This document shows positions 17,108-25,827 of a stretch of DNA of 64,000 nucleotides, piece by piece. Below the pieces are notes generated by a model that searched no databases, was not told the DNA's origin, and saw nothing but the letters and a program-made list of their open reading frames with translations. Position 1 is the first letter of the stretch. Each line of letters begins with the position of its first letter. The translations under genes were made by a program, and so were the position numbers. Location of the stretch: NCBI RefSeq assembly GCF_036346855.1, contig NZ_CP107841.1:3352001-3416000 (forward strand). The letters are read 5' to 3'. Source of the DNA: Streptomyces europaeiscabiei (lineage in GTDB: Bacteria; Actinomycetota; Actinomycetes; Streptomycetales; Streptomycetaceae).

Positions 17108-17608
17108 CTACCAGACCCACACCTGGTCGCCGCTGGTGGTGCAGGTCCACTGGATTGCCTCGGTGCCGTTGGTGGTGCTGGAGTTGGGGATGGCCAGGCA
17201 CTTGTCGCTGTTCAGGTTGCGCAAGCGGTTGGCGCTGTCGTGGATCCAGATCTGTTCGCTGCCGCCGTTGCAGGTCCACTGGATGGCCTGGGTGCCGATG
17301 GCCGTGCTGGCGTTCGGCATGGCGAGACACTTGTTGCTGTTCAGGTTTCTGACGATGTACCGGTCGCCGTTTCCGCCCGCGACCGACTCCAGTTGCCACT
17401 GCTGCTCGCTGTTGCCGCTGCATGTCCACTGGACCAGACCGACGCCGTTGGCCGTGTTCGCGCCGGGGACGGCCAGACACTTCGCGGTCGCGGCGTTGTA
17501 GAGCGTCTCGTAGGCGGTCGCTGCCGCGTTGGCCGGTGTGGCGAAGGCGACGGCGCACACCCCCGTGGCCGCGACTGCCGAGAGCTTCGTCAGTGACTTC
17601 ATGATCAT
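17108..17608 (-). CDS. Secreted RICIN-type beta-trefoil lectin
   Basis: This 166-residue paralogue of the next gene has a signal peptide cut near ANA (about residue 28). Its trefoil repeats contain AKCLAVPG, NKCLAMPN and DKCLAIPN, with VQWTC, IQWTC and IQWTC. It is first in the operon, with 79 bases before the second lectin. Two closely similar single-domain lectins in tandem suggest a local duplication. The ATG at 17608 or the ATG two codons downstream could serve as the start. Confidence 0.9.
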   Translation of the reverse strand: MIMKSLTKLSAVAATGVCAVAFATPANAAATAYETLYNAATAKCLAVPGANTANGVGLVQWTCSGNSEQQWQLESVAGGNGDRYIVRNLNSNKCLAMPNASTAIGTQAIQWTCNGGSEQIWIHDSANRLRNLNSDKCLAIPNSSTTNGTEAIQWTCTTSGDQVWVW

Positions 17609-17728
17609 GACAGCAAGTACCTCTCTGATTTCGTCGATGTGCCGGTGGCGCAGGTGCCTGATCAGGATGCAAGGTGACTGCTGATGGAGTCGTTAGCTAT
17701 GGGTCTCCACTGGGACTTGGCTGTGCGT

Positions 17729-18205
17729 CTACTCCCGCTCCAGGCATGCGCGAAGGCGGGACTCCATGGGCGACATCCCGTACGCCCTGCGATGGGCACG
17801 GGTGAAGTCGGAGGCGCGCGGCAGGCCCCAGCGGGCGGCGATGGTATGGATCGGCGTGGTGCGCAGCGCGGGGTCCGCGAGGTCGCGGCAGGCGCCCTCC
17901 AGACACTGCCGGCGGATCCAGGAGGCGACCGTCTCGCCCCGCTGCTGTTCCTGGAAGACGCGGTGCAGATGGCTGACGGAGATGTGGTGCGCGGCGGCGA
18001 TCACGGGCGGCGTCACCTCCAGATCGTGCAGGTTCTGCCGGATGAACGCCCGGATGCGTTCCGTCACGGCCCGGTGGCGGGTCTCCGGCGGCAGGGCGCG
18101 TTCCGCCTCCCGTACCTGGGCGATCCAGGCCGACAGCAGGTCGAGGACGACCCTTCCCAGGCGCTGCGGTGGTGGTGCGTCCACGCTCTGGACCCCCGGT
18201 AACAC
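17729..18205 (-). pseudogene. AraC-family regulator, C-terminal half
   Basis: These 158 residues hold the AraC DNA-binding domain (AHHISVSHLHRVFQEQQRGE, AARWGLPRASDFTRAHRRAYG). The N-terminal sensory half (about 160 residues) is missing. The frame begins at a junction near 18200, where a different gene remnant on the opposite strand starts. A short protein from the ATG at 18205 could still be made, so residual DNA binding is possible. I rate it as a truncated gene. Confidence 0.75.
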
Positions 18206-18449
18206 CTGGGTGATCGTCGTACCCGGCCTGCCGCTGGTGACGGGAGGTCCCTACCGGTGGCGGTGGCTGCGGCATCCGAACTACGTGGCCGTCGTCGCCG
18301 AGGGCCCGGCCCTGCCACTCGCCCACACGGTCTGGGTCACCGCGGCCGTGTTCACGGTGCTCAACGCCGCCCTGCTCACGGTCCGCATCCGCTGCGAGAA
18401 CCGGTCGCTCGCCGCCGCGACCACACCGGCCACGCCCGCTCCGGCATGA
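18200..18449 (+). pseudogene. Isoprenylcysteine methyltransferase-like C-terminal remnant
   Basis: The + strand reads PGLPLVTGGPYRW..LRHPNYVAVVAEG and then two hydrophobic segments, which is the C-terminal part of ICMT-like membrane methyltransferases. In Streptomyces such a gene often lies between a type III polyketide synthase and a FAD oxidoreductase. The N-terminal half is missing, and an extra Arg-Trp pair sits in the conserved motif. It ends 3 bases into the next remnant, preserving the usual gene order. Confidence 0.75.
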
Positions 18450-19467
18450 TCGACCTACTGGTGGCCGGCGGCGGACCGGCCGGTCCGCCGCCGCCATCCA
18501 CGCCGCGCTCGCCGGCCTGGAGACCGTCGTCGTCGAACCCCGGACCTCGCCGGTGGACAAGGCCTGCGGAGAAGGTGTCATGCCCAGTGGCGTCACCGCG
18601 CTGCGGGTACTGGGCATCGAAAAGGTCACCGGCCGCGAACTGCGCGGCATCCGCTACATGGACGGCACCACCCACGTCGAAGCGTCCTTCCGCGGCCGCA
18701 GCGGGCTGGGAGTCCGCCGTACGACGCTGCACTCCGCGCTGCACCAGCGCGCGCTCGGCCTCGGCGTGCGCATGCTGCCGGGCAAGGTCGGCGAGGTGGG
18801 CCAGAGCGCGGACACGGTCACCGCCGCCGGGATCACGGCCCGTTGGCTGATCGCCGCCGACGGTCTGCACTCCCCGGTGTGCCGCGGCCTGGGGCTGGAA
18901 CTGCCGGGCCGCCCCCACGGCCGCTACGGACTGCGCCGGCACTTCTGCGTCGAACCGTGGACGGACTTCGTGGAGGTCCACTGGTCCCGGCACGGCGAGG
19001 CCTACGTGACACCGGTCGGCGACGACCTGGTGGGCGTCGCGATCCCCAGCCGCAGCCGTCGCGGGTACAACGAACACCTGGCCGCCTTTCCGGCTCTCAC
19101 CGCGTCGCTGCGCGGCCCGGCGACGACGGAGGTGCGCGGCGCCGGACCGCTGCGACAGCGGGTGCGGCGCAGAGTCGCCGGCCGGGTCCTGCTCGTCGGC
19201 GACGCCGCGGGCTACCTGGACGCCCTTCCCCTCACCGGCGAGGGCATCGCCCTCGCACTGGCGACGGCCGGGGCCGCCGTCCGCTGCCTGGCCGCCGGAC
19301 AACCGGACGCGTAAGAGCGCGCCTGGGCCCGGCTGACCCGGCGCCACCGGCTGCTGACCGGGGCCCTGCTGGCCGCGGGCCGCCGACCTGGCACCGCCCG
19401 CATCATCGTCCCCGCGGCGTCCCGCATGCCCCCGCTGTTCTCAGCCGCCGTCCGCGCACTTCAGTAG
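18446..19467 (+). pseudogene. FAD-dependent oxidoreductase with frameshift and nonsense codon
   Basis: The start MIDLLVAGGGPAG is a FAD-binding dinucleotide fold, but one base appears to be missing at about 18485, so the continuation (AAIHAALAGLETVVVEPR) lies in another frame. From 18553 the frame is open and conserved (DKACGEGVMPSG, ARWLIAADGLHSPVCR, GRVLLVGDAAGYLDALPLTGEG) until TAA at 19312. Beyond it the same frame still reads like the family C-terminus (ERAWARLTRRHRLLTGALLAAGR). Two lesions make it a pseudogene, probably a tailoring enzyme of a lost type III polyketide cluster. Confidence 0.85.
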
Positions 19468-19485
19468 TGGCCCGGCCCTTTTTCA

Positions 19486-19526
19486 CGCCGAGAGTGAACG
19501 AAGCTTAAACGTATACGCTCTCGGCG
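19486..19526. promoter_or_regulatory. 9-bp inverted repeat with 23-base spacer
   Basis: CGCCGAGAG (19486-19494) and CTCTCGGCG (19518-19526) flank an AT-rich spacer containing AAACGTATACG. It could be an operator pair or a relic of a mobile end. It lies just before repeat R2. Confidence 0.35.
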
Positions 19527-19545
19527 CCACTGAAGGTGGGTCACT

Positions 19546-19841
19546 GCAGCAGAGGGCCGAGTAACCCCTCGGGGCCGTTTTCTCTTGGGGCCGTTTCCTC
19601 GCCCCCTCTGCCATCGTACGGACGCCCGCTCAGCGGTCACCTGCTTCCACTCAGTTCATGGCCCGCTATCGGCACACAGGCCGCCAACCCCTGGACGACA
19701 TCGAGGATCGAGCGACACGAAGGCGACAGTCCCTCCACAGCACAGGCAGCAGCCGACGCCGCCCTACCCCGGCCTGCGCACCAGACGTACCGGCATCTGC
19801 GCCGCCTCCGCCGCAGGCCCGGTACTCGACTCGCCGCGCTG
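19546..19841. repeat. Island repeat R2 (diverged copy)
   Basis: This is the most diverged copy. It shares the double GGGGCCGTTT..CC motif, CGACATCGAGGATCGAGCGA, ACACGAAGGCGACAGT and GGCCCGGTACTCGAC with R1 and R3. Similarity ends at about 19841, before the tRNA-proximal part. Confidence 0.7.
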
Positions 19842-20100
19842 TGGATGGCAGCCCCACACCCACACAACAAGCCCGGTTGCCGCCGGGTTCCTGGACCTGC
19901 CCAGCCTGTAACCCCAAGGGCCTCCTTACCGGCGTCTGGGCCATGCCCGCGCACGGGACGCTGGGGGCTAAGCAACGCGGTTCGCGTCAGTTCAACCCGA
20001 TTGGTCCATCCAAAGCCGCGATTTCGTTACCTCCCCTCTTTGACCCCGGTTGGGTGCGGCAGCGGTGGCCGAGGGGCGCCGCCCTAAGGGAAGGCAGCCA

Positions 20101-20463
20101 ATGAAGGGGATTCTCCGGACGGCATTTGTCGTGGCGTCCGTTGTGGGCGCCGCGGTGTTCGGCGGAGTCGCGTCGGCCGACGAGGGCGACACGTTCCAGC
20201 GTGATTCCACCAACATCTCGACGTCGAACAACCTGGACCACAACTGTGGCCAGGTCCGCTACGGATTCTGCAACCAGACCAACACCTTCAACCCCGTGGT
20301 GCTTTTGAGCATCCGCGATCTGCTGCTGGGCAGTGGCGATGACGGTGACACCGGCAGTTCCGGCAGCAGCGGTTCCTCGGGATCCTCGGGCAGCAGCGGT
20401 TCCTCGGGTTCCTCGGGCAGCAGCGGTTCCTCGGGCAGCAGCGGCGCCTCGTCCGCCGGCTGA
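20101..20463 (+). CDS. Small secreted protein with two cysteines and Gly-Ser-Ser tail
   Basis: This 120-residue protein has a signal peptide cut near ASA/D (26/27). The mature part has a short polar N-terminus, a segment with exactly two cysteines (C49 and C57, HNCGQVRYGFC), a hydrophobic helix-like stretch (FNPVVLLSIRDLLLG), then about twelve Gly-Ser-Ser repeats. The start has AGGGAAGG upstream. It lies 74 bases before a DUF5819 gene and an HTTM gene, with which it probably forms an operon. By position and Cys pair it is a candidate toxin or peptide precursor comparable to SdpC. I do not recognise a family for it. Confidence 0.7.
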   Translation: MKGILRTAFVVASVVGAAVFGGVASADEGDTFQRDSTNISTSNNLDHNCGQVRYGFCNQTNTFNPVVLLSIRDLLLGSGDDGDTGSSGSSGSSGSSGSSGSSGSSGSSGSSGSSGASSAG

Positions 20464-20537
20464 ACACCACACGGGCGGCAGCCCGCCCATGACGACGTAA
20501 CGGAATCCGGACCCGGCGAACAACGGAGCGCAAGCGA

Positions 20538-21212
20538 ATGACGGGCTCTCAGAGCAACTCTTCCCGGGTCCGGTCCGGACCGGCCACGGCGGTGTTGGTC
20601 TCCGCCGCCGTGATCATGTTGGGGGCCGTGGCCTGGCACGTAGCGGCGGTGTTCCTTGCGCTCGCGCCGGAGAACGGGATCTCACAGACATACAGGGAAC
20701 AGATCGACGGGTATTCCAGACCCACATTCGCCAGGGACTGGAAACTGTTCGCTCCCAACCCCCTCCAGGAGAACACCGCGGTCTGGGCACGCGTCGAGTC
20801 GGCGTCCCCCGACGGCCGCCGCCGGGTGAGCAATTGGGTCGACCTCACCGGGCAGGACATCGCGGCCATCAGGGGCAACCCCGTGCCGAGCCACGCGCAT
20901 CAGAACCTGCTCCGCCGCGCCTGGGATTTCTACGCGAAGACGCACGACCTGCGCGACGGTCGCCGTGTGGACCGGCGCGGTGACCTGTCGGAGCAGTATC
21001 TGAAGCGGATCGCGCTCCAGCGCCTCGGCCGCGGGGACAGCGGCGGCACTCAAACCGTCGCCATCCAGTTCCGGCAGCAGTTGACACCGGTGCAACCACC
21101 CCATTGGGACACGCGCGACGCGGGCACCGGTGTCATGGTCCGCGCGGCGGCTCCCGGGACGCAGCCCTGGTGGCCGGTGAGGGAACACGACTACGAAGGG
21201 CTGGGGTTGTGA
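20538..21212 (+). CDS. DUF5819 family protein (SdpA-like position)
   Basis: This 224-residue protein has one N-terminal membrane anchor (TAVLVSAAVIMLGAVAWHVA) and a soluble region with the family core RDWKLFAPNPLQENTAVWAR. In the Sdp toxin system of Bacillus, SdpA is a small membrane-anchored partner of the HTTM protein SdpB. The position here is the same. Its stop overlaps the GTG start of the HTTM gene (GTGA), so the two are coupled. The biochemical role is not known from the sequence. Confidence 0.8.
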   Translation: MTGSQSNSSRVRSGPATAVLVSAAVIMLGAVAWHVAAVFLALAPENGISQTYREQIDGYSRPTFARDWKLFAPNPLQENTAVWARVESASPDGRRRVSNWVDLTGQDIAAIRGNPVPSHAHQNLLRRAWDFYAKTHDLRDGRRVDRRGDLSEQYLKRIALQRLGRGDSGGTQTVAIQFRQQLTPVQPPHWDTRDAGTGVMVRAAAPGTQPWWPVREHDYEGLGL

Positions 21213-22402
21213 CCAAGCGCCTCACCGATCTCACGACGCGTATGACCGTCCTCCTCGACCTCGCTACCCGGGCCCGATTTCCCTACCAGGCCGCCACGGT
21301 CCGGATCGGCTTCTCTCTCGTCTTCGCGGCCTTCCTCATCCGCGAATGGCCCCACCGCCGGTCTCTCTACGGCGACCACAGCCCCTGGTCGCAGGAAATG
21401 GCTCTGCGCGTCATCGGCGAGGACCAGGCCTTCACCGCACTGGCCTGGTGGCCGGGCCACTGGTGGTTCGAGACCGTCTACCACGGCACCCTCCTGGCGG
21501 CACTGCTGCTCATGGTCGGCTGGCGCACCCGTGCCATGTCGGCGCTCTTCATGGTCGGCGTGCTGTCCCTGGAGTTCCGCGCCCCCTACCTGGGGGACGG
21601 CGGTGACAGCGTCTTCATCAGCATGGCGGTCTATCTCGTCCTCATCCGCTGCGGCGAGGTCTGGTCACTGGACGCACGCCGTCGGCGCACAGGTGCGGAT
21701 GACCGGTCCGGTCCGTTGCTGTGGCAGCTGACGGGCGTACTGCTGGGACTGGTGCTCGGTCTCCCCGACTTCGGATGGGCGGGGCTGCTCTGGGCACTGT
21801 GGGTCGGATGCGGTCTGCGGTTCGCGGCCGACCGCTGGTTCCCCCAACACGAGGCCCGGACCGTGCTGGACGGTCTCGCAGCCATGCTGCACAACCTCGG
21901 AATGCTCGTCATCGCGGTGCAGGTCTGCTTCATCTACGCCACCGCCGGCTGGTACAAGATCCAGGGTTCGCGCTGGCAGGAGGGCAGCGCGCTGCACTAC
22001 GCGCTGCACCTGGACCACTTCCGGCCCTGGCCCATGCTGTCCGATCTGCTGGCGGCCGGGATGATTCCGGTTGTCCTCCTCGCCTACGCGACAGTCGTGG
22101 TCCAGGTCGCCTTCCCCTTCACGCTCGCCTCCCGGAAGATCAAGAACACCCTGCTCGCAGTGATGATGGCCGAGCACGCCGGCATTGCGGTTGTCCTCGG
22201 GCTGCCATTCCTGTCCGCGGCGATGATTGTCTGCGACGCCCTGTTCCTGCCGACCGCGCTGCTGCTTTGGATCGACGCCCGTCTCAGCCGCAGAGGTCTT
22301 CGATCCGGGGGCGGCAGGAAGGTCCCGGCGGCCGTTCCTTCCATCCCGGAGGGCAGAAGGCCCGAGCCCGCGAAGGCACCGTCCGGCGCGACCCCGCCCT
22401 GA
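21209..22402 (+). CDS. HTTM-domain membrane protein (SdpB-like)
   Basis: This 397-residue polytopic protein of the HTTM (horizontally transferred transmembrane) family is related in fold to vitamin K-dependent gamma-carboxylase. Features are RIGFSLVFAAFLIREWPHR, WWPGHWWFETVYHG, LSLEFRAPYLGDGGD, and the conserved IYATAGWYKIQGSRWQEGSALHYALHL. At least eight hydrophobic segments are visible. SdpB, which helps mature the SDP toxin, belongs to this family. The start is the GTG overlapping the preceding stop. A strong hairpin follows at 22418. Confidence 0.88.
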   Translation: MTKRLTDLTTRMTVLLDLATRARFPYQAATVRIGFSLVFAAFLIREWPHRRSLYGDHSPWSQEMALRVIGEDQAFTALAWWPGHWWFETVYHGTLLAALLLMVGWRTRAMSALFMVGVLSLEFRAPYLGDGGDSVFISMAVYLVLIRCGEVWSLDARRRRTGADDRSGPLLWQLTGVLLGLVLGLPDFGWAGLLWALWVGCGLRFAADRWFPQHEARTVLDGLAAMLHNLGMLVIAVQVCFIYATAGWYKIQGSRWQEGSALHYALHLDHFRPWPMLSDLLAAGMIPVVLLAYATVVVQVAFPFTLASRKIKNTLLAVMMAEHAGIAVVLGLPFLSAAMIVCDALFLPTALLLWIDARLSRRGLRSGGGRKVPAAVPSIPEGRRPEPAKAPSGATPP

Positions 22403-22417
22403 CACGGAACCATAGGC

Positions 22418-22449
22418 TGCCGCCGTTCCCGTGTCCGGGAACGGCGGCA
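22418..22449 (+). terminator. Terminator of the secreted protein/DUF5819/HTTM operon
   Basis: TGCCGCCGTTCCCG pairs perfectly with CGGGAACGGCGGCA (14 bp, 4-base loop TGTC), 16 bases after the HTTM stop codon. Confidence 0.85.
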
Positions 22450-22531
22450 CGTTCGTGTCCCGCCCAGGGAGGGACCCCGTATGACCCTTGTGCCAATCGT
22501 CCGACGCGTGCCCCTTCGCTAACGGGGACGG

Positions 22532-22991
22532 GTGAAGTGACCGGCCAGTCGGCCGGCGGGGCGATGATCCCGAGCGCGCCGGCTCCCAGCAGGGCGTTCA
22601 CCACCCCAAGTTGCACAAGGCCTGTTGGCGACCGGCCCACCGGCCTGACCAGTCGAACCGCAGGGCTCCACGCAAGAGGGTCGCGTAACCCATCGGTGCA
22701 GTTTCCTCTTCGGGCCGTTTCCTTTGTCCATCGGCCACCGCCGGGACGCTCTCTCAGCGGCTACCTGCCGCCACGGAACACCAGATGCGCCATCGGCACG
22801 CAGGCCGCCGACGCCCCTGGACGACATCACTGATCGAGCGACACGAAGGCGACAGTGTCTCCACGGCACGATGAACAGCCGACGTCGCCCTCCCCGCGCC
22901 CACGCACCCGCCGTGCCGGTATCCGCACTGCCTCCATTGTCGGCCCGGTACTCGACTGCCGCGCTGGGGACAACAACCCGTGCCGCGCAAC
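22532..22991. repeat. Island repeat R3 (left half of a split copy)
   Basis: Closely similar to the left 460 bases of R1. It stops abruptly at GCAAC (22987-22991), where an inserted element begins. The rest of this repeat copy resumes at 25828 as R4, again starting GCAAC. R1 and R5 show the uninterrupted sequence across the join. Confidence 0.88.
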
Positions 22992-23212
22992 TGTCGGCGT
23001 TCGCGTGAAAGTACCCAGTCCGGTACACGGCTACGTATCCAGCAAGTTCGATATCGCCGGGCGCCGGGGCTACCCGCTTGTTGGTCTTCTTCGGGACGGG
23101 TGCGCTGGTCCTGAGAGAGGGGCGCCTCACCAGCTTGACTACGAGTCTTGCAACCTCCCGCGCAAATGGTCTCGGTTTGGGCATGCTGATGGCGGTGGAC
23201 CGGGGGGCGACT

Positions 23213-25708
23213 ATGGGGCGTAGGCAGAGTGCGTGGGCCGGGTCGGCTGTGGCGGGGACGGCTGCAGTCGTGGCGGCGGGGCTGGGGCCGGTGACCAATT
23301 ACGCCAGTGCCACCGTGCCGGTGTGGGCGGCTCACGCGTGGGTGATCTGGCCAGTGTTCGCCGTGCTGGTGACCGCCAGCATCGGGCTGATGCTGTGGAG
23401 CCGACGGCTGGATGCCGCAGCAGGACCGCCGGTGCGGCTGGGACCAGCGGGCCGATCGGCCTGGAGCCGGCAGGATTCCTTACACCCTCCGCATGTGGAG
23501 CGCGTGCGTGGACGTGAGGCCGAGCTGGCCGAGCTTGCAGGCATGCTGCGGCGGCCGCAAGGACGGTTCGCGGTGTTGTGCGCGGCTGGCGGGATGGGCA
23601 AGACAACGGTAGCCGCGCAGTTCGCTGCCCAAGCCGACGCGGCGGGCTGGCACGTGTTTTGGGTGCGCTGGCGTGATGCCGCCGAGCTGGCGCAGCAGAT
23701 GGTGCAGGTGGCCCTGGCCTGCGGGCTGCCCGAGGAAGAGTTGGATTCCGCGCGAGCCGGGCGGGTGAGTCTGCCCGATGTAGTGTGGCGGCAGTTGGGT
23801 CGGGCACGGCGGTGGCTGCTGGTGTTGGACAACGCCGACGAGCCGCAAGAGATCGGCCCAGCAGGAGAGCCGTTGGCTGACTACCGCGGTTGGATCCGCC
23901 CGCACGGCCGAGGCTTGCTGGTGATGACCAGCCGGGATAGCAGCCCGCAGACCTGGGGGCCGCGTGCCCGGCTACTGCCCTTGACGCCGCTGCCCGCACA
24001 GCCTGCAGGCCAGATCCTGGTCGACGTTGCTCCCGCTGCTGGCACAGCCGAGCAGGCTCGGGACCTGGCCGTGCGGCTCGGCGGCCTCCCGCTGGCGCTG
24101 CACGCGGCCGGCACCTACCTGGCCGGGCCCACCAGCCGCTACCGCACCTTCACCACCTACTGCCAGGCCCTGGAGCATGAACTGCCCCTCCTATTGGGGG
24201 CCGAGCACCCGGACGCCTCTCATCCGCAATTTGCCCGCACTGTGGTGCGGCACACCTGGGAGGTGTCCCTGGACCAGCTCGCCAGAGAAGGCAACGCTTT
24301 GGCCCGCCCCGTGTTGCGACTACTAGCAATACTGGCCGAAGCTCCCATCCCGCTGTCCCTCATCACCCCGGACTTGCTGTCTGCTGTCACCGGAGGCGAC
24401 GTCACCGTCACAGCATTGGAGGCTGCGTTTGCAGGTCTGCACCGGTATGGCCTGCTTGACCTTCCTTACTCTTCCGGCAACGCCGGGTTGGCATCGGGCA
24501 TCAGCGGCCCGGCGCAGGTGGTGCTCCACCCCTTGATCCGAGAGATCAATGCCGTCGCTCTAGCGGTCGAGGCACCCCATCTCGCCACCTGGCACCGAGC
24601 CCTTGCCGAGCGGCTGACCGCGGCCGTGCACGAGGTAGACGAGCAGGGGCGCGCCGCCTGGCCTGCCGCCGTACTCCTCGCCCCTCACCTACCGGTGCTG
24701 CTCGACCTCCCGGAACCAAGCTCCGCCACACACCACCGCACCGCCCTCAGCACGCTCGCGCAAGTACTGGAGCACGCCGGCGCCTTCAGTGCAGCCCGCC
24801 TGCTCCATGAACGCGTCCTCGACTTCGAGAGCCGCACCCTGGGCCCCCAGCACCCCGACACTTTGACCAGCCGCAACCACCTGGCCAACGCCTTGTTCGG
24901 GATGGGCGAGCCGGCTGAGGCGATACGTCTGCTCCGGCAGACCCTGGAGGACCGTAACTGTGTCCTGGGCCCCGCGCACCCTGACACCCTGATCAGCCGT
25001 CACGACCTCGCCTGTGCCCTGGACGGGACGGGACGGCATGCAGAAGCGGTGTCATTGCTGCGGCAGACCCTCGCCGACCGCGTCCGTGTGCTGGGCGTCG
25101 TGCATCCGCACACGCTGGCCAGTCGTGACAGCCTCGGTCTCGCCCTGGACGGGATGGGCGAACATGCGGAGGCCGTCCGCCTGCACCGACAGACCCTTGA
25201 CGACCGCATCCGTGTGCTGGGCCCCGAACACCACCTCACCCTGCTCAGCCGCCACAACCTCGCCAGCGCACTGGCCAGGCTGGGCGAGCATGCGGAAGCG
25301 GAACGGCTGCTGCAGCAAGCTCTTGACGACCACGCCCGTGTCCTAGGCGTCATGCATCCGCACACGCTGGCCAGCCGTGACAGCCTCGGTCTCGCCCTGG
25401 ACGGGATGGGCGAACATGCGGAGGCCGTCCGCCTGCACCGACAGACCCTTGACGACCGCATCCGTGTGCTGGGCCCCGAACACCCCGACACCCTGCTCAG
25501 CCGCCACAACCTCGCCGGCGCACTGGCCAGGATGGGGGAGCAGGAAGAGGCGGTACGCCTGCTACGACAGACCCTCGCTGACCGCGTTCGTGTGCTGGGC
25601 CCTGAGCACCCGCATACCGTGCGCACCCGCGACGACCTGGAGACAGCTTCGGCTGCCCGGCGTGCTGCGCAACGGCGACAGACCTGGTTGCGCCCCTCGC
25701 GACGCTAG
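23213..25708 (+). CDS. NB-ARC/TPR (STAND) ATPase with N-terminal membrane segments
   Basis: A protein of about 831 residues. Two hydrophobic segments (about 8-30 and 38-62) are followed by an NB-ARC-type NTPase with P-loop AAGGMGKTT (about 122-130), Walker B WLLVLDNAD, a RNBS-like TSRD and GLPLALHAAGTYL, then a winged-helix region. From about residue 510 there are seven or so 42-residue TPR/kinesin-light-chain repeats (RVLGPEHPDTLLSRHNLA pattern). STAND proteins act as switch ATPases that oligomerise on sensing a ligand through the repeats. Many serve in signalling or phage defence. Start choice is uncertain: in-frame ATGs at 23183, 23189 and 23213, the last after GGGGGGCG. It is the sole gene of the mobile element. 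Confidence 0.88.
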   Translation: MGRRQSAWAGSAVAGTAAVVAAGLGPVTNYASATVPVWAAHAWVIWPVFAVLVTASIGLMLWSRRLDAAAGPPVRLGPAGRSAWSRQDSLHPPHVERVRGREAELAELAGMLRRPQGRFAVLCAAGGMGKTTVAAQFAAQADAAGWHVFWVRWRDAAELAQQMVQVALACGLPEEELDSARAGRVSLPDVVWRQLGRARRWLLVLDNADEPQEIGPAGEPLADYRGWIRPHGRGLLVMTSRDSSPQTWGPRARLLPLTPLPAQPAGQILVDVAPAAGTAEQARDLAVRLGGLPLALHAAGTYLAGPTSRYRTFTTYCQALEHELPLLLGAEHPDASHPQFARTVVRHTWEVSLDQLAREGNALARPVLRLLAILAEAPIPLSLITPDLLSAVTGGDVTVTALEAAFAGLHRYGLLDLPYSSGNAGLASGISGPAQVVLHPLIREINAVALAVEAPHLATWHRALAERLTAAVHEVDEQGRAAWPAAVLLAPHLPVLLDLPEPSSATHHRTALSTLAQVLEHAGAFSAARLLHERVLDFESRTLGPQHPDTLTSRNHLANALFGMGEPAEAIRLLRQTLEDRNCVLGPAHPDTLISRHDLACALDGTGRHAEAVSLLRQTLADRVRVLGVVHPHTLASRDSLGLALDGMGEHAEAVRLHRQTLDDRIRVLGPEHHLTLLSRHNLASALARLGEHAEAERLLQQALDDHARVLGVMHPHTLASRDSLGLALDGMGEHAEAVRLHRQTLDDRIRVLGPEHPDTLLSRHNLAGALARMGEQEEAVRLLRQTLADRVRVLGPEHPHTVRTRDDLETASAARRAAQRRQTWLRPSRR
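25101..25484 (+). repeat. Recent duplication of two TPR units
   Basis: Bases 25101-25232 recur at 25353-25484, 252 bases (84 residues, two TPR units) apart, with one difference seen. Neighbouring units differ far more, so this pair arose recently by in-frame duplication or gene conversion. Confidence 0.85.
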
Positions 25709-25827
25709 GAGCCGCCCCCACAGGCACCGCATGGAGGCACGGGCGGGCCCGACGCGGCCACGCCCGACGATTCAAAGGCTGGGTACATAGCGGTGTACGC
25801 GTCTGAACATTCAGGCGTACGCCGACA

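Larger units (their letters stand above)
19468..20100. other. Gap filled by repeat R2
   Basis: No supported gene. It holds the inverted repeat at 19486-19526, the diverged repeat copy R2 (19546-19841) and the promoter region of the cassette starting at 20101. Confidence 0.55.
22403..23212. other. Gap with terminator, repeat R3 and left transposon end
   Basis: Contains the cassette terminator (22418-22449), R3 (22532-22991), the left inverted repeat (22992-23043) and about 170 bases up to the STAND gene start. Minus-strand frames here span unrelated sequence blocks and are not called. Confidence 0.6.
22992..25827. mobile_element. 2.84-kb transposon-like element carrying one STAND gene
   Basis: Both ends read TGTCGGCGT(T/A)CGC(G/C)TGAA inward, followed after 11-13 bases by GTACAC(G/C)GCTA(C/T)GTA and then CCAGC, giving inverted repeats about 50 bases long (22992-23043 and 25776-25827). 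GCAAC is duplicated on both sides (22987-22991 and 25828-25832), and the flanks are the two halves of one repeat copy. TGT/ACA ends with 5-bp target duplication are known from Tn7-like and Tn402/Tn5053-like elements. No transposase, resolvase or other mobility gene lies inside, so it would need to be moved in trans. The only cargo is the NB-ARC/TPR gene. Confidence 0.85.

Noticed and set aside
20350..20450. Tandem TCCTCGGGCAGCAGC-like DNA repeats considered as a CRISPR or minisatellite
   Set aside because: They are in frame and encode the Gly-Ser-Ser tail of a secreted protein; there are no spacers. No CRISPR array was seen anywhere in the window.
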